NCBI GenBank assembly: GCA_017546025.1
Contig: JAFYYS010000022.1
Coordinates: 97,863-161,862 of the forward strand
DNA: 64,000 nt
Direction: 5' to 3'
Source: Lachnospiraceae bacterium
GTDB taxonomy: Bacteria > Bacillota > Clostridia > Lachnospirales > Lachnospiraceae
The notes beneath the pieces are model-generated. The model was not told the origin of the DNA. It was given only the letters and a program-made list of their open reading frames with translations, and did no database searches. A program made the translations under genes and the position numbers. Of this stretch, positions 9,173 to 18,295 are shown piece after piece. How positions within the stretch are numbered: the stretch's first letter is position 1; every line of letters starts with the position of its first letter.

Positions 9173-10444
9173 ATGAAACGTTACTACGGATCACAACAGA
9201 ATGTGACAAAGCCGGTGGAGAAGATTACTCTTGATGACCGTTCGGTCAGCAAAAAGCGAATCTTCTTCATCGCTTTGTTTTTATGCATCGGTATCGGCGC
9301 TTTCGTCTATGCTTTCACGCACCTCGGAGGCGAAGAGAAGGGCTGGCAGAAAGTCACCATTGATAAGGTTGTTGACGAGAGCAGCTACTTCGATTTCACG
9401 CTTTCCTATGAGTTCGGAAAAACGAAAAAGAGTGTGAAGCGTGAGAAGAATGCTCTCAGCGAAGCATACAAGTCGCTGTGCAGGGAAGCCTATATTCTGT
9501 TTGACCGCACAAAGGAATATGACGGTAAGGGCAACCTCTGTACCGTCAACCGCCATCCGAACGAGACGGTTACCGTCGAACCCGCTTTGTATAAGGCATT
9601 CGAGACGCATGCCTTTTATTCAACCAACCGGCTTTTGTACCTTAACGCGCTTACCGAGCATGTTGAGGCGCTTGTTTCGAGTGACAGCGATGAGGCTCTT
9701 TCGGAATACGATCCCTATACCACGGATTCGGTTCGCGAATTCTTCAATAAGACTGCTGTATTTGCAATGAATCCGGAATCCGTGCAGCTTGAGCTGTGCG
9801 GCGACAACCGCGTCATTCTGCATGTTTCCGACGAATACATCACATTTGCCAAGGAAAATGACATAGCCAACTTTATCGATTTCGGCTGGATGAAGAACGC
9901 GTTCATCTGTGATTTTCTGGCGGACAGCCTGATTGAAAAAGGCTTCCGTAACGGCATTCTGACGAGTTCCGACGGTTTTACGAGAAACTTCTGCGAGAGC
10001 ACGGAGGGTTTTTCCTATACGCTTGTCTTTTACGAGGACGGCGCAGCCAGGAATGCCGGAACCATGAATTATCAGGGGAAGATGAACTTTGTCTGGCTGC
10101 ATGATTATCCCGTGAATACGTTTGACCGTATGAGCCGAGTTCTGATGCTTCCGGACGGAAACAGGCGGCATACGTATATCGGCAGGGACGGAATGCCGAA
10201 ATCGGCAAGACACGATCTGCTTGTCTGGTCGCCCGGCTGGCCCTGCGCGAATCTTGCAATCAGCGCGGCCAACAGTTATATTTCCGATGAAACCGATCTT
10301 TCCTACTTTCTGAAGGATTGCGGGTATTGGGATATGAACGCGTTGTTCTTTGAAGATGGGATGATTCATACGAGCGACTGGTCCGTGACATTCATCAATA
10401 CTTCTATGACGGTCGTTAAGCATCCGGTTGCCGGCGCGGAGTAA
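9173..10444 (+). CDS. Membrane-anchored degenerate ApbE-like protein
   Basis: 423 residues: a short cytoplasmic N-terminus, one helix (about residues 30-48, IFFIALFLCIGIGAFVYAF), then a large outer domain. I read the outer domain as a diverged relative of ApbE, the FAD:protein FMN transferase. Three landmarks keep ApbE order and spacing: YILFDRTKEYDGKGNLCTVN resembles the early LFD-x4-S-x2-N block; NFIDFGWMKNAFICDFLAD resembles the D-x-G-G-x-A-K-G-Y core; LEKGF-like text with GILTSSDG follows where ALINLGG normally stands. The glycines and lysine that bind FAD and metal are mostly replaced, so catalysis is doubtful. There is no clear SD; translation is probably coupled to the preceding ATPase, only 3 bases away. 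The family assignment is moderate. Confidence 0.6.
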   Translation: MKRYYGSQQNVTKPVEKITLDDRSVSKKRIFFIALFLCIGIGAFVYAFTHLGGEEKGWQKVTIDKVVDESSYFDFTLSYEFGKTKKSVKREKNALSEAYKSLCREAYILFDRTKEYDGKGNLCTVNRHPNETVTVEPALYKAFETHAFYSTNRLLYLNALTEHVEALVSSDSDEALSEYDPYTTDSVREFFNKTAVFAMNPESVQLELCGDNRVILHVSDEYITFAKENDIANFIDFGWMKNAFICDFLADSLIEKGFRNGILTSSDGFTRNFCESTEGFSYTLVFYEDGAARNAGTMNYQGKMNFVWLHDYPVNTFDRMSRVLMLPDGNRRHTYIGRDGMPKSARHDLLVWSPGWPCANLAISAANSYISDETDLSYFLKDCGYWDMNALFFEDGMIHTSDWSVTFINTSMTVVKHPVAGAE

Positions 10445-10461
10445 CGGGGAAAGGACAGGCA

Positions 10462-11250
10462 ATGAACTGGGGATTTGCTTTTTTGATCGTTTTAATCTGG
10501 ATTGTCGGATCGTGGGTTCTCTATGCCCTTTTGGACCTGCTTGATAAAAAATTCCATTTCTATTCCCGGGAAGGCTTTGCCGGTCTGGGGAGATTTTTAT
10601 GCCGGATCATCGATACATTTGTTCCGGCAATTCTCTTTCTTTGCATCAATCTGCTCATCCGCATGGGTAAAAGGTTCGGCGGATGGTATGTCATTCCCGC
10701 GTTCATTTTTCTGGTTTTCGCGGTGCCGCTTTACGGCCTTTTGAAGATGTATCTGTTAAGCCCGAAACGGATTGCCGTCAAGGCACGAAAAACGCTCGGG
10801 GATTTTACGGTGTTTAAGGAAGAATACCGGAAAGAGCATGCGAATCAGAGAGAACCTCTCAGCGATCGGGAGTTGGCGGAGCACTATCTGTGGCGGCAGC
10901 TCAACTATTTGGTGAAACGACAGGGGAACAGTTATTTCTTTGCCCCGACGAGCCGGCGTGTGGCATTTACCAAAGCCGTCATCGACAATAACCGGGACGT
11001 CCTTACGGGACTGACGCGGTTTGATTACTTTGACGATAAGAAAAGCGGAAACGGCATGGACAGCCGGTGTAAGCTGTATTATGAGGACGGCAGGGAGGAA
11101 AGCGTCAGAATCAACCGTGAAACGATTCTCGGGATTTTGTGGATCTTCTTCCGGCAGTATCCGACGTTTTTAGTCAGTTCGGTTTGTTCTCTGTTTTACA
11201 GATTCAGGCGGCACAAAGAGGACGACGGAAAAGGAGAACACGAACCGTAA
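10462..11250 (+). CDS. Unrecognised three-helix membrane protein of the Opp operon
   Basis: 262 residues, not recognised. SD AAAGGA precedes the ATG at 10462, 17 bases after the ApbE-like gene. Three N-terminal hydrophobic segments are visible: about residues 5-25 (FLIVLIWIVGSWVLYALLD), 50-66 (IDTFVPAILFLCINLLI) and 75-95 (VIPAFIFLVFAVPLYGLL). A basic, mostly soluble C-terminal half of about 165 residues follows, with a weakly hydrophobic stretch near 215-235. As last gene of the operon it may belong to the transporter complex (inference from position only). Confidence 0.7.
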   Translation: MNWGFAFLIVLIWIVGSWVLYALLDLLDKKFHFYSREGFAGLGRFLCRIIDTFVPAILFLCINLLIRMGKRFGGWYVIPAFIFLVFAVPLYGLLKMYLLSPKRIAVKARKTLGDFTVFKEEYRKEHANQREPLSDRELAEHYLWRQLNYLVKRQGNSYFFAPTSRRVAFTKAVIDNNRDVLTGLTRFDYFDDKKSGNGMDSRCKLYYEDGREESVRINRETILGILWIFFRQYPTFLVSSVCSLFYRFRRHKEDDGKGEHEP

Positions 11251-11278
11251 AGTGTCCGCGAATTCCGTATAAAAAGCC

Positions 11279-11307
11279 TTGCATTACCGATTTGTTTGCG
11301 ATACAAT
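11279..11307 (+). promoter_or_regulatory. Promoter of gpmI
   Basis: TTGCAT at 11279-11284 and TACAAT at 11302-11307 with a 17-base spacer, about 50 bases ahead of the gpmI start. Confidence 0.75.
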
Positions 11308-11358
11308 ACCAACGGATTTGAAATCGTGACATCATTCACAGACAGGAGATTACAGAAT

Positions 11359-12921
11359 ATGGCTAAAAAACCTACCGTTTTACTGATTCTTGACGGCTAC
11401 GGATTAAATGACAGAAAAGACGGCAACGCGGTTGCACAGGCGAAGACGCCGGTGATGGACCGCTTGATGAAGGAGTGCCCCTTTGTAAAGGGTAATGCAT
11501 CCGGCATGGCAGTAGGCCTTCCGGACGGTCAGATGGGCAACAGTGAGGTCGGACACCTGAATATGGGTGCAGGCCGCATCGTATACCAGGAGCTGACCAG
11601 AATCACGAAGGAAATCATGGACGGCGATTTCTTCAAAAACGAAGAGCTTCTCGCCGCTGTAGATAACTGTAAGAAATACGACAGCGCGCTTCATTTGTAC
11701 GGACTTCTTTCCGACGGCGGCGTGCACAGCCACAATACGCATCTTTATGCACTTTTGAAGCTTGCGAAGGAGCAGGGACTTAAGAAGGTTTACGTACACT
11801 GCTTCCTTGACGGACGTGATACCCCTCCGGCATCGGCAGGCGAGTTTGTTGCTGCTCTTGAGGAAGAGATGGCTAAAATCGGTGTCGGCGAAGTGGCAAC
11901 CATCAGCGGTCGTTACTACGCAATGGACCGTGACAGGAACTGGGACCGTGTTGAAAAAGCTTATGCCGCACTTGTTTACGGCGAGGGCAATACTGCCGAT
12001 TCCGCCGCTCAGGCCATGAAGGATACCTATGCAAACGGTGTAACCGACGAGTTCATGATTCCGACCGTCATTTTAAAGAACGGCGCTCCGACCGCAACGG
12101 TTAAGGCTAACGACTCGATCATTTTCTTCAACTTCCGTCCGGACCGTGCCCGTGAGATCACGAGAACGTTCTGCTGTGAGGATTTCGACGGCTTCGAGAG
12201 AAGAAACGGTTTCTTCCCGGTTAAGTATGTATGCTTCTCCGAGTACGACGTAACGATTCCGAACAAGACGATTGCCTTCAAGAAGATTGAAGTAACCAAT
12301 ACGTTCGGTGAATGGCTTGCAGCCAACGGCCTGAAGCAGGCCCGTATCGCCGAGACCGAGAAATATGCGCACGTCACATTTTTCTTCAACGGCGGCGTAG
12401 AGGCCCCGAATGCCGGCGAGGACCGCATTCTGGTTGATTCCCCGAAATATGTTCCGACCTACGACAAAAAGCCGCGTATGAGCGCATACACGGTTTGTGA
12501 CGAGCTCAGCAAGGCCATCACCAAGAAGGATGAGGACGGAAACGCTTATTACGATGTCATCATCTGTAACTTCGCGAACCCCGACATGGTTGGTCATACC
12601 GGCGTGCTTCCGGCAGCCGTTGAAGCCATTGAAGTTATTGACAAGTGTCTCGGTGAGGTTGAGACCTTCATTAAGGAAGTCGGCGGCGTGATGTTCGTAT
12701 GCGCCGACCACGGTAATGCCGAGCAGCTTGTGGACTATGAGACCGGTGCTCCGTTCACCGCTCATACGACGAATCCGGTTCCGTTCATTCTTGTAAATGC
12801 CGAGCCCGGCACGAAGCTTCGTGAGGGCGGATGCCTTGCGGATATCATCCCGACGCTGATTGAGCTCATGGGAATGGAGCAGCCGAAGGAAATGACCGGA
12901 AAGAGCCTTATCGTAAAGTAG
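11359..12921 (+). CDS. gpmI: 2,3-bisphosphoglycerate-independent phosphoglycerate mutase
   Basis: Interconverts 3- and 2-phosphoglycerate in glycolysis, using two Mn ions and a serine nucleophile. 520 residues from ATG 11359 (SD CAGGAG); upstream in-frame starts lack a site. The N-terminal alkaline-phosphatase half shows LLILDGYG. The serine loop is DGQMGNSEVGHLNMGAGR. Family motifs include DGGVHSH, HCFLDGRDTPP, SGRYYAMDRDRNW and FFNFRPDRAREIT. The C-terminal metal ligands lie in NFANPDMVGHTG and CADHGNAEQ. All are intact and length is standard. Confidence 0.97.
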   Translation: MAKKPTVLLILDGYGLNDRKDGNAVAQAKTPVMDRLMKECPFVKGNASGMAVGLPDGQMGNSEVGHLNMGAGRIVYQELTRITKEIMDGDFFKNEELLAAVDNCKKYDSALHLYGLLSDGGVHSHNTHLYALLKLAKEQGLKKVYVHCFLDGRDTPPASAGEFVAALEEEMAKIGVGEVATISGRYYAMDRDRNWDRVEKAYAALVYGEGNTADSAAQAMKDTYANGVTDEFMIPTVILKNGAPTATVKANDSIIFFNFRPDRAREITRTFCCEDFDGFERRNGFFPVKYVCFSEYDVTIPNKTIAFKKIEVTNTFGEWLAANGLKQARIAETEKYAHVTFFFNGGVEAPNAGEDRILVDSPKYVPTYDKKPRMSAYTVCDELSKAITKKDEDGNAYYDVIICNFANPDMVGHTGVLPAAVEAIEVIDKCLGEVETFIKEVGGVMFVCADHGNAEQLVDYETGAPFTAHTTNPVPFILVNAEPGTKLREGGCLADIIPTLIELMGMEQPKEMTGKSLIVK

Positions 12922-12939
12922 AAGAAAGTAAAAAAAGCC

Positions 12940-12968
12940 TTGCATTTTCCGCAGTGCTATGGTAAGAT
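12940..12968 (+). promoter_or_regulatory. Promoter of secG
   Basis: TTGCAT at 12940-12945, 17-base spacer, TAAGAT at 12963-12968 with extended TGG at 12960-12962. Confidence 0.75.
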
Positions 12969-13010
12969 ATGTTCTGCGTTTAATGATGCGAACATGATTT
13001 GGAGGTTTCA

Positions 13011-13265
13011 ATGAAAGGTTTATATATTGCATTAGTTGTTGTATATGCATTGATTTGTGTTGTGCTGATTGCGATTGTTCTGAAGCAGGAAGGTAAGAAC
13101 GCCGGACTCGGTTCTCTGGCCGGCGGAAGCACGTCGGATACCTACTGGAGCAAAAACAAGGCCCGTTCTTTTGAAGGAAAGCTCATCATTGCGACCAGAA
13201 TTCTGGCAGCACTGTTCATTATCCTTTCCATTGTTTTGGCCATGAAGATGTGGCCTCATTCTTGA
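13011..13265 (+). CDS. secG: Protein translocase subunit SecG
   Basis: Small auxiliary subunit of the SecYEG channel, 84 residues. ATG at 13011 sits behind GGAGG (13001-13005). It has two membrane helices (YIALVVVYALICVVLIAIVL and IIATRILAALFIILSIVLAM) around the conserved cytoplasmic loop LKQEGKNAGLGSLAGG. It precedes rnr and smpB, the order seen in many Firmicutes. It has its own promoter and terminator. Confidence 0.95.
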   Translation: MKGLYIALVVVYALICVVLIAIVLKQEGKNAGLGSLAGGSTSDTYWSKNKARSFEGKLIIATRILAALFIILSIVLAMKMWPHS

Positions 13266-13277
13266 GAATGTGATTTC

Positions 13278-13311
13278 GGCACTCTGATCATGTATCAGAG
13301 TGCCTTTTTTC
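13278..13311 (+). terminator. Terminator of secG
   Basis: An 11-bp perfect stem (13278-13288 with 13294-13304), five-base loop, then a run of six T. Readthrough into rnr is possible because rnr starts only about 20 bases further on. Confidence 0.93.
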
Positions 13312-13327
13312 TTTTGCAGGAGTATTT

Positions 13328-15457
13328 ATGTATCGGGAAGACAGAAAAGAGATTGTCGCGAGCCTGATTTGCGACGAAGGAATCAAACCCATGCGGTTTC
13401 GTGAACTGTGCGGGTTTCTGCAGATTCCGAAGGAAGAAAGAAGCGAGCTTTCGGAGATCTTGGACGCTCTGATCAAAGAGGGGCGGATTGCAACGGATTC
13501 CGAGGGCCGCTATGTGGACGATAAGGCAATTCACGTCACGGGGACCTTCATGGCCTCGGGACGCGGGTTTGGTTTCGTGCGCCCCGAAGGAATGGGCAGG
13601 GACGGCGATATTTTCATTCCCGAGGGCAAGACGCTTTCCGCGATGAACGGCGATACGGTTAAGGCAGCCGTCACGATGCGAGCGGGTGTCAGGGACGGCA
13701 GAATGAAGCGCGCGGAAGGCATTCTCGTGAAGATTGTAGAGCGCGCGCATACGGACATTGTCGGCGTCTTCATGAAGAAGGCAAGGGGCGGGCTTGTCCG
13801 CCCGGATGATTCACGGCTCGGCATCCTGATTTCCGTAGCGAATGAGCATACAAAGGGCGCAAAAGACGGGCAGAAGGTTGTCGTGACGATCCGTGATTAC
13901 GGCGAGCACGGCCACGGCCCGACCGGAAGGATTACCGAGATTCTCGGCGATTCCGACACGCCCGGCATCGACATTCTTTCCGTCATCCGAAGTTACGGCA
14001 TTCCGACGGAATTCCCGGAGGAAGTGAAGGAGGAAGCAAAGGCGGTTCCGCAGCAGATTCCCGAGCGGGACGTTAAGGGACGCCTTGATTTGAGAGGCGT
14101 TGTAACCGTGACGATTGACGGTGATGACGCAAAGGACCTTGACGACGCGGTAACCCTTGAAAAATGCGACGACGGCTATACGCTCGGCGTTCATATCGCA
14201 GACGTAAGCAACTACGTGAAGGAGGGCTCCGCGCTTGATACGGAGGCGCTTCACCGTGGCACGAGTGTATATTTTTGTGACCGCGTGATTCCGATGCTCC
14301 CCGTGGAACTCAGCAACGGCATCTGTTCGCTGAATGCAGGAGAGGACCGGTTCGCCCTTTCGTGCCTTATGACATTTGACACAAAGGGGAACCTGAAGGA
14401 CCACCGCATTGCCGAGACCGTCATCCACGTGAATAAGCGGATGTCTTATGATAAGGTTGCGGCAGTGCTTGCGGGAAACACTCCTGAAGATTATAAGGAA
14501 TATGAGACGCTTCTGAAAGAGATGGCAGAGCTTTCGGCGATTCTTCGCGGAAAGCGTGAGGACCGCGGCGCCGTGGATTTTGATTTTCCGGAATGCAAGC
14601 TGGTCATCGGGGCCGACGGGCAGACCGAGGACATCGTTCCGTACGAAAGAAACGATGCCACGAGGCTGATTGAGGATTTCATGCTTGCGGCGAACGAAAC
14701 CGTAGCCGAGCATTTCTTCTGGACCGAGACGCCGTTTGTGTACCGAAACCATGAGACGCCAGACCCGGAGAAGATGAACCAATTGAACATCTTTCTGACC
14801 AATTTCGGGTATCACATCCATCATAACGGGGAGACCGTACATACGAAGGAACTGCAGAAGCTTTTGAAGAGGATTGCCGGAACGCCGGAGGAGGCCATCA
14901 TCAGCCGCCTGACGCTTCGTTCCATGAAGCAGGCAAAGTATGCGCCGGAGTGCATCGGCCATTTCGGTCTGGCGGCGCGGTATTACTGTCATTTTACATC
15001 GCCGATCAGACGGTATCCGGATCTGCAGATTCACCGGATCATCAAGGAAGAATTAAACGGCACGCTGTCGCCCGTCAGACTGACGCATTACGAGAACATC
15101 CTTACGGATGTGGCAAACCGTTCGTCCGTATGCGAAAGAAGGGCAGATGAGGCGGAACGCGAGACCGAGAAGCACAAGAAGGCGGAATACATGCGCAGAT
15201 TCCTCGGCGAGGAGTTCGACGGCGTCATTTCGGGTGTCACAGGCTGGGGGCTCTATGTGGAACTTCCGAACACGGTCGAGGGTATGATCCGCATGGAGGA
15301 TCTTCAGGGCGATTATTATAAATACGATGAGTCCAATGCGCGCCTTGTCGGGGAGAGAAGCCACCGCATTTACGCGCTCGGACAGAGAATGCGGGTTTTG
15401 GTTGCGGCGGTCGATACGGTCGCATCAACCATTGATTTTATTCCCGTTGTGGGATAA
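13328..15457 (+). CDS. rnr: Ribonuclease R
   Basis: 3'-5' exoribonuclease of the RNB family that degrades structured RNA and works with SmpB and tmRNA in ribosome rescue. 709 residues from ATG 13328 (SD GCAGGAG). In order: an N-terminal winged-helix region (1-60), cold-shock domains (GTFMASGRGFGFVRPEG), the catalytic RNB domain from about residue 258 with metal ligands in DGDDAKDLDDAV, the motif YCHFTSPIRRYPDLQIHR, and a C-terminal S1 domain (FDGVISGVTGWGLYVELPN). There is no long basic tail. Confidence 0.97.
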   Translation: MYREDRKEIVASLICDEGIKPMRFRELCGFLQIPKEERSELSEILDALIKEGRIATDSEGRYVDDKAIHVTGTFMASGRGFGFVRPEGMGRDGDIFIPEGKTLSAMNGDTVKAAVTMRAGVRDGRMKRAEGILVKIVERAHTDIVGVFMKKARGGLVRPDDSRLGILISVANEHTKGAKDGQKVVVTIRDYGEHGHGPTGRITEILGDSDTPGIDILSVIRSYGIPTEFPEEVKEEAKAVPQQIPERDVKGRLDLRGVVTVTIDGDDAKDLDDAVTLEKCDDGYTLGVHIADVSNYVKEGSALDTEALHRGTSVYFCDRVIPMLPVELSNGICSLNAGEDRFALSCLMTFDTKGNLKDHRIAETVIHVNKRMSYDKVAAVLAGNTPEDYKEYETLLKEMAELSAILRGKREDRGAVDFDFPECKLVIGADGQTEDIVPYERNDATRLIEDFMLAANETVAEHFFWTETPFVYRNHETPDPEKMNQLNIFLTNFGYHIHHNGETVHTKELQKLLKRIAGTPEEAIISRLTLRSMKQAKYAPECIGHFGLAARYYCHFTSPIRRYPDLQIHRIIKEELNGTLSPVRLTHYENILTDVANRSSVCERRADEAERETEKHKKAEYMRRFLGEEFDGVISGVTGWGLYVELPNTVEGMIRMEDLQGDYYKYDESNARLVGERSHRIYALGQRMRVLVAAVDTVASTIDFIPVVG

Positions 15458-15489
15458 GATAGAAGGGAATAAAGAGGAGAGGAATTGCT

Positions 15490-15954
15490 ATGGGAAAGGA
15501 TTCCGTGAGGCTGATTGCCAACAACAAAAAAGCTTATCATGATTATTTCATTGAAGATACCTATGAAGCCGGAATCGCGCTCGTCGGAACGGAGGTAAAG
15601 TCCATCCGGATGGGTCAGTGTTCCGTGAAGGAGGCCTACATCAAGATCGACGGAACGCAGGTATATTTATACGGCATGCACGTGAGCCCGTATGAAAAGG
15701 GCAACCTGTTTAACCGAGACCCTTTGCGCACGAGAAAGCTTCTTTTAAACCGCGCGGAAATCAATAAGCTGAACGGCAAATGCCGTGAAAAAGGATACAC
15801 AATCGTTCCGTTAAAGGTATATCTGAAGGGCAATCTGGTGAAGGTCGAAATCGGGCTTGCCAGGGGCAAAAAGCTTTATGATAAGCGCGAAACGATTGCC
15901 AAGAAGGATTTCCAGAGAGAACAGCAGAGAGATTTCAAGGACAGCGTTCGATAG
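15490..15954 (+). CDS. smpB: SsrA-binding protein SmpB
   Basis: 154-residue partner of tmRNA in trans-translation. Family motifs are clear: [49 protein letters not shown] and the C-terminal [18 protein letters not shown]. It follows rnr by 32 bases behind an AGGAGAGG SD. Its RNA partner lies 2 kb downstream. Confidence 0.98.
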   Translation: MGKDSVRLIANNKKAYHDYFIEDTYEAGIALVGTEVKSIRMGQCSVKEAYIKIDGTQVYLYGMHVSPYEKGNLFNRDPLRTRKLLLNRAEINKLNGKCREKGYTIVPLKVYLKGNLVKVEIGLARGKKLYDKRETIAKKDFQREQQRDFKDSVR

Positions 15955-15984
15955 AAACGATCACATTTTTCGGGAGGACGGAAA

Positions 15985-17640
15985 ATGACGACACATGAAA
16001 AGAAAGTACTGGTCATCGGGCATAAGAATCCGGACACGGACTCCATCTGCTCGGCAATTGCTTACGCATGGCTTCGGGAGAAGATGACCGGCAAAAAGCA
16101 TGTGCCGCGGTGCTGCGGCGAGATTAATGCGGAGACGGCCTATGTGCTGAAGCGGTTCGAGGTTCCCGCGCCCGATTATATTGAATATGTCGGCACGCAG
16201 GTAAAGGATATCGAAATCCGCGAGATGCCGGGTGTTGACCGCAACATGTCGTTAAAGCGTGCCTGGATGAAGATGCAGGACACGCATGTCGTGACGCTTT
16301 GCATCACCGACGCAGACGGAAAGCTGAACGGCCTGATTACAATCAGCGATATTGCAAAGGCTGCCATGGAGCTTTCCGACTCGGGCATTCTTTCGGCCGC
16401 GAAGACGCCTTATGAGAACATTCTCGATACGCTGGACGGCGTTGCGGTGACCGGTGAGACCGACGGACGCTGCTATACAAACGGCAAGGTACTGATTGCC
16501 GCAGCCAATCCGGATCTGATGGAGGATTACATCCGTCCGGGTGATCTTGTCATCCTCGGAAACCGTTATGAATCGCAGCTTTGCGCGATTGAAATGGGGG
16601 CTTCCTGCCTCGTTGTCTGTGAAGGCGCGAAGGTTTCCGTAACGATTCAAAGACTTGCCGAGGAGAAAAACTGCATCATTATTCAGTCACCGCACGATGC
16701 GTTTACCGTTGCGAGACTGATTGACCTTGCCATGCCGATAGGGTATTTCATGACGACCGAAAACCTTATTACATTCAGGACCGACGATTATGTCGACAGC
16801 ATCCGGGATGTCATGGCCAAGAAAAGAAACCGGGATTTCCCGATTCTTGATCATAAGGGAATCTTCCGCGGGACCGTATCCCGCCGTAACCTGATGGATA
16901 TGAGCCGCAAGCAGATTGTTCTTGTGGACCACAACGAGCCCGCGCAGGCCGTGGACGGCGTTGAGGAGGCGGAGATTCTTGAAATCATCGACCATCATCG
17001 GATCGGCGGCATTTCGACGTTCCAGCCGGTATATTTCCGCAACGTGCCGCTCGGCTGCACCGCGACGATTGTGTATCTGACGGCGCGCGAGCAGAATATC
17101 GAAATCCCGAAGGAGATTGCGGGTCTGATGTGCGCGGCAATTCTTTCCGATACGCTTGCGTTCCATTCCCCGACCTGTACGGCTTCCGACCGGGAAGCGG
17201 CAGAAGCGCTTGCTAAGATTGCCGGCGTGGATCCTGTTGAGCTTGCAAGCAGCATGTTTGCGGCAGGTTCGCATCTGGCGGAGCGTTCGCCTGAGGAAAT
17301 CTTTTATCAGGATTACAAGAAGTTCAAGATCGGCTCGATTACGATGGGCGTCGGTCAGATCAACTCAATGAGCGGAGAAGAGCTCTTGAGCATCGAAGAG
17401 CGGCTGAAGCCGTTCCTTCTTGAAACGATGAAGCACAGCGACATTAAGATGCTGTTCTTCATGATGACCAACATCACGACCGAAACGTCGCGTGTCCTGT
17501 TCGCCGGTGAGGGCGCAAAGGACGTACTCGAGGAGACGTTCGGCGTGAAGGCTGTGGGCAATGTATGTGAAGTGCCGAAGCTTGTTTCGAGAAAGAAACA
17601 GTTTGTACCGGGCATTTCCGTCATGCTTCAGAACGGGTAG
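15985..17640 (+). CDS. ppaC: CBS/DRTGG-containing Mn-dependent inorganic pyrophosphatase (DHH family II)
   Basis: Hydrolyses pyrophosphate. 551 residues, far longer than the ~310 of a plain family II enzyme because a regulatory module is inserted. The DHH half starts with GHKNPDTDS (metal ligands His13, Asp17, Asp19). A first CBS motif follows from about residue 73, a DRTGG-like region around 190-250, and a second CBS motif (IRDVMAKKRNRDFPILDHKG). The catalytic fold resumes with VDHNEPAQAV and IDHHRIGG, then the DHHA2 half (AAILSDTLAFHSPT). In family members of this layout adenine nucleotides and diadenosine polyphosphates act through the CBS pair (established for related clostridial enzymes). 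It sits between smpB and ssrA. Confidence 0.93.
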   Translation: MTTHEKKVLVIGHKNPDTDSICSAIAYAWLREKMTGKKHVPRCCGEINAETAYVLKRFEVPAPDYIEYVGTQVKDIEIREMPGVDRNMSLKRAWMKMQDTHVVTLCITDADGKLNGLITISDIAKAAMELSDSGILSAAKTPYENILDTLDGVAVTGETDGRCYTNGKVLIAAANPDLMEDYIRPGDLVILGNRYESQLCAIEMGASCLVVCEGAKVSVTIQRLAEEKNCIIIQSPHDAFTVARLIDLAMPIGYFMTTENLITFRTDDYVDSIRDVMAKKRNRDFPILDHKGIFRGTVSRRNLMDMSRKQIVLVDHNEPAQAVDGVEEAEILEIIDHHRIGGISTFQPVYFRNVPLGCTATIVYLTAREQNIEIPKEIAGLMCAAILSDTLAFHSPTCTASDREAAEALAKIAGVDPVELASSMFAAGSHLAERSPEEIFYQDYKKFKIGSITMGVGQINSMSGEELLSIEERLKPFLLETMKHSDIKMLFFMMTNITTETSRVLFAGEGAKDVLEETFGVKAVGNVCEVPKLVSRKKQFVPGISVMLQNG

Positions 17641-17647
17641 GTGACTT

Positions 17648-17848
17648 ATGAAACCGTCGGATACTGCTTACTGGATCAGAAACACTCACATTTTCCAAAG
17701 GGACGAGTATGTGTGCTCGAACTGCGGGGCGAGGTTTGTAAGACCGTCCAAGTTCTGCAAAGAGTGCGGCTGCCGGATGACGGGCACGAAAAGCGACGTC
17801 GGCTGGGTGGACGAGATGGAAGCGTTCGATGCAATCTTCGACGATTGA
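17648..17848 (+). CDS. Small zinc-ribbon protein
   Basis: 66 residues with a two-knuckle zinc ribbon, YVCSNCGARFVRPSKFCKEC, followed by CRMTG. The ATG at 17648 lies 7 bases after the pyrophosphatase stop with a modest TAGGTG site. An overlapping frame from 17641 lacks family features. The function is unknown. Confidence 0.75.
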   Translation: MKPSDTAYWIRNTHIFQRDEYVCSNCGARFVRPSKFCKECGCRMTGTKSDVGWVDEMEAFDAIFDD

Positions 17849-17852
17849 AAAG

Positions 17853-17880
17853 TTGACAACCGCGGCTTTTTTGTTATAAT
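17853..17880 (+). promoter_or_regulatory. Strong promoter of ssrA
   Basis: Consensus TTGACA (17853-17858) and TATAAT (17875-17880) with a 16-base spacer. The leader to the mature tmRNA end is about 55 bases and contains a small AACCCG/CGGGTT hairpin near 17895-17910, to be removed by RNase P (family knowledge). Confidence 0.9.
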
Positions 17881-17939
17881 TGTTTCACGTGATTAACCCG
17901 TTTTCGGGTTATGATACAACCCTGACCAGGTTGCTATCC

Positions 17940-18290
17940 GGGCTTGTACCGGTTTCGACGGGGGTTTTTAAATTGTGATAGCCATCCATGTGCCGGACAC
18001 ATGTAAAAAACCGGAAAACCTAAATATAAACGCAGATAGAAATATCGCAATCGCTGCCTAATGGCGGCTGTCCGACAGAGCGCACCTACGCGTTCTGACC
18101 CGGGCATCGATTACGTAGGAAACGACGCGCGGAAAGCTTTGACCGCACGGGCGTATGATGAAGCTACTGAAGGTGCTTGCCCGTTTATCGGCAGATCCGG
18201 AGGGAACGGCGAAAGCATATAGGTAAACTGTGATGGAAGAAGTTGCAATGGCGAGGCTTTCGGACAGGGGTTCGACTCCCCTCAGGTCCA
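17940..18290 (+). ncRNA. ssrA: Transfer-messenger RNA
   Basis: tmRNA rescues stalled ribosomes and tags the unfinished protein. The 5' end GGGCTTG (17940-17946) pairs with CAGGTCC (18283-18289) to form the acceptor stem. The 5' hallmark GGTTTCGACGGGG and the T-arm GGGTTCGACTCCCC are present. The tag frame starts with resume codon GCA at 18032, reads ADRNIAIAA and stops with TAA at 18059-18061; with the loaded alanine the tag is AADRNIAIAA, whose -AIAA end fits a Clp/Lon degron. The discriminator is A and CCA is not encoded. Confidence 0.95.
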
Positions 18291-18295
18291 TATTT

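Noticed and set aside
17641..17856. 71-codon frame overlapping the zinc-ribbon gene
   Set aside because: The other frame (17648-17848) carries paired CxxC motifs and this one has none.
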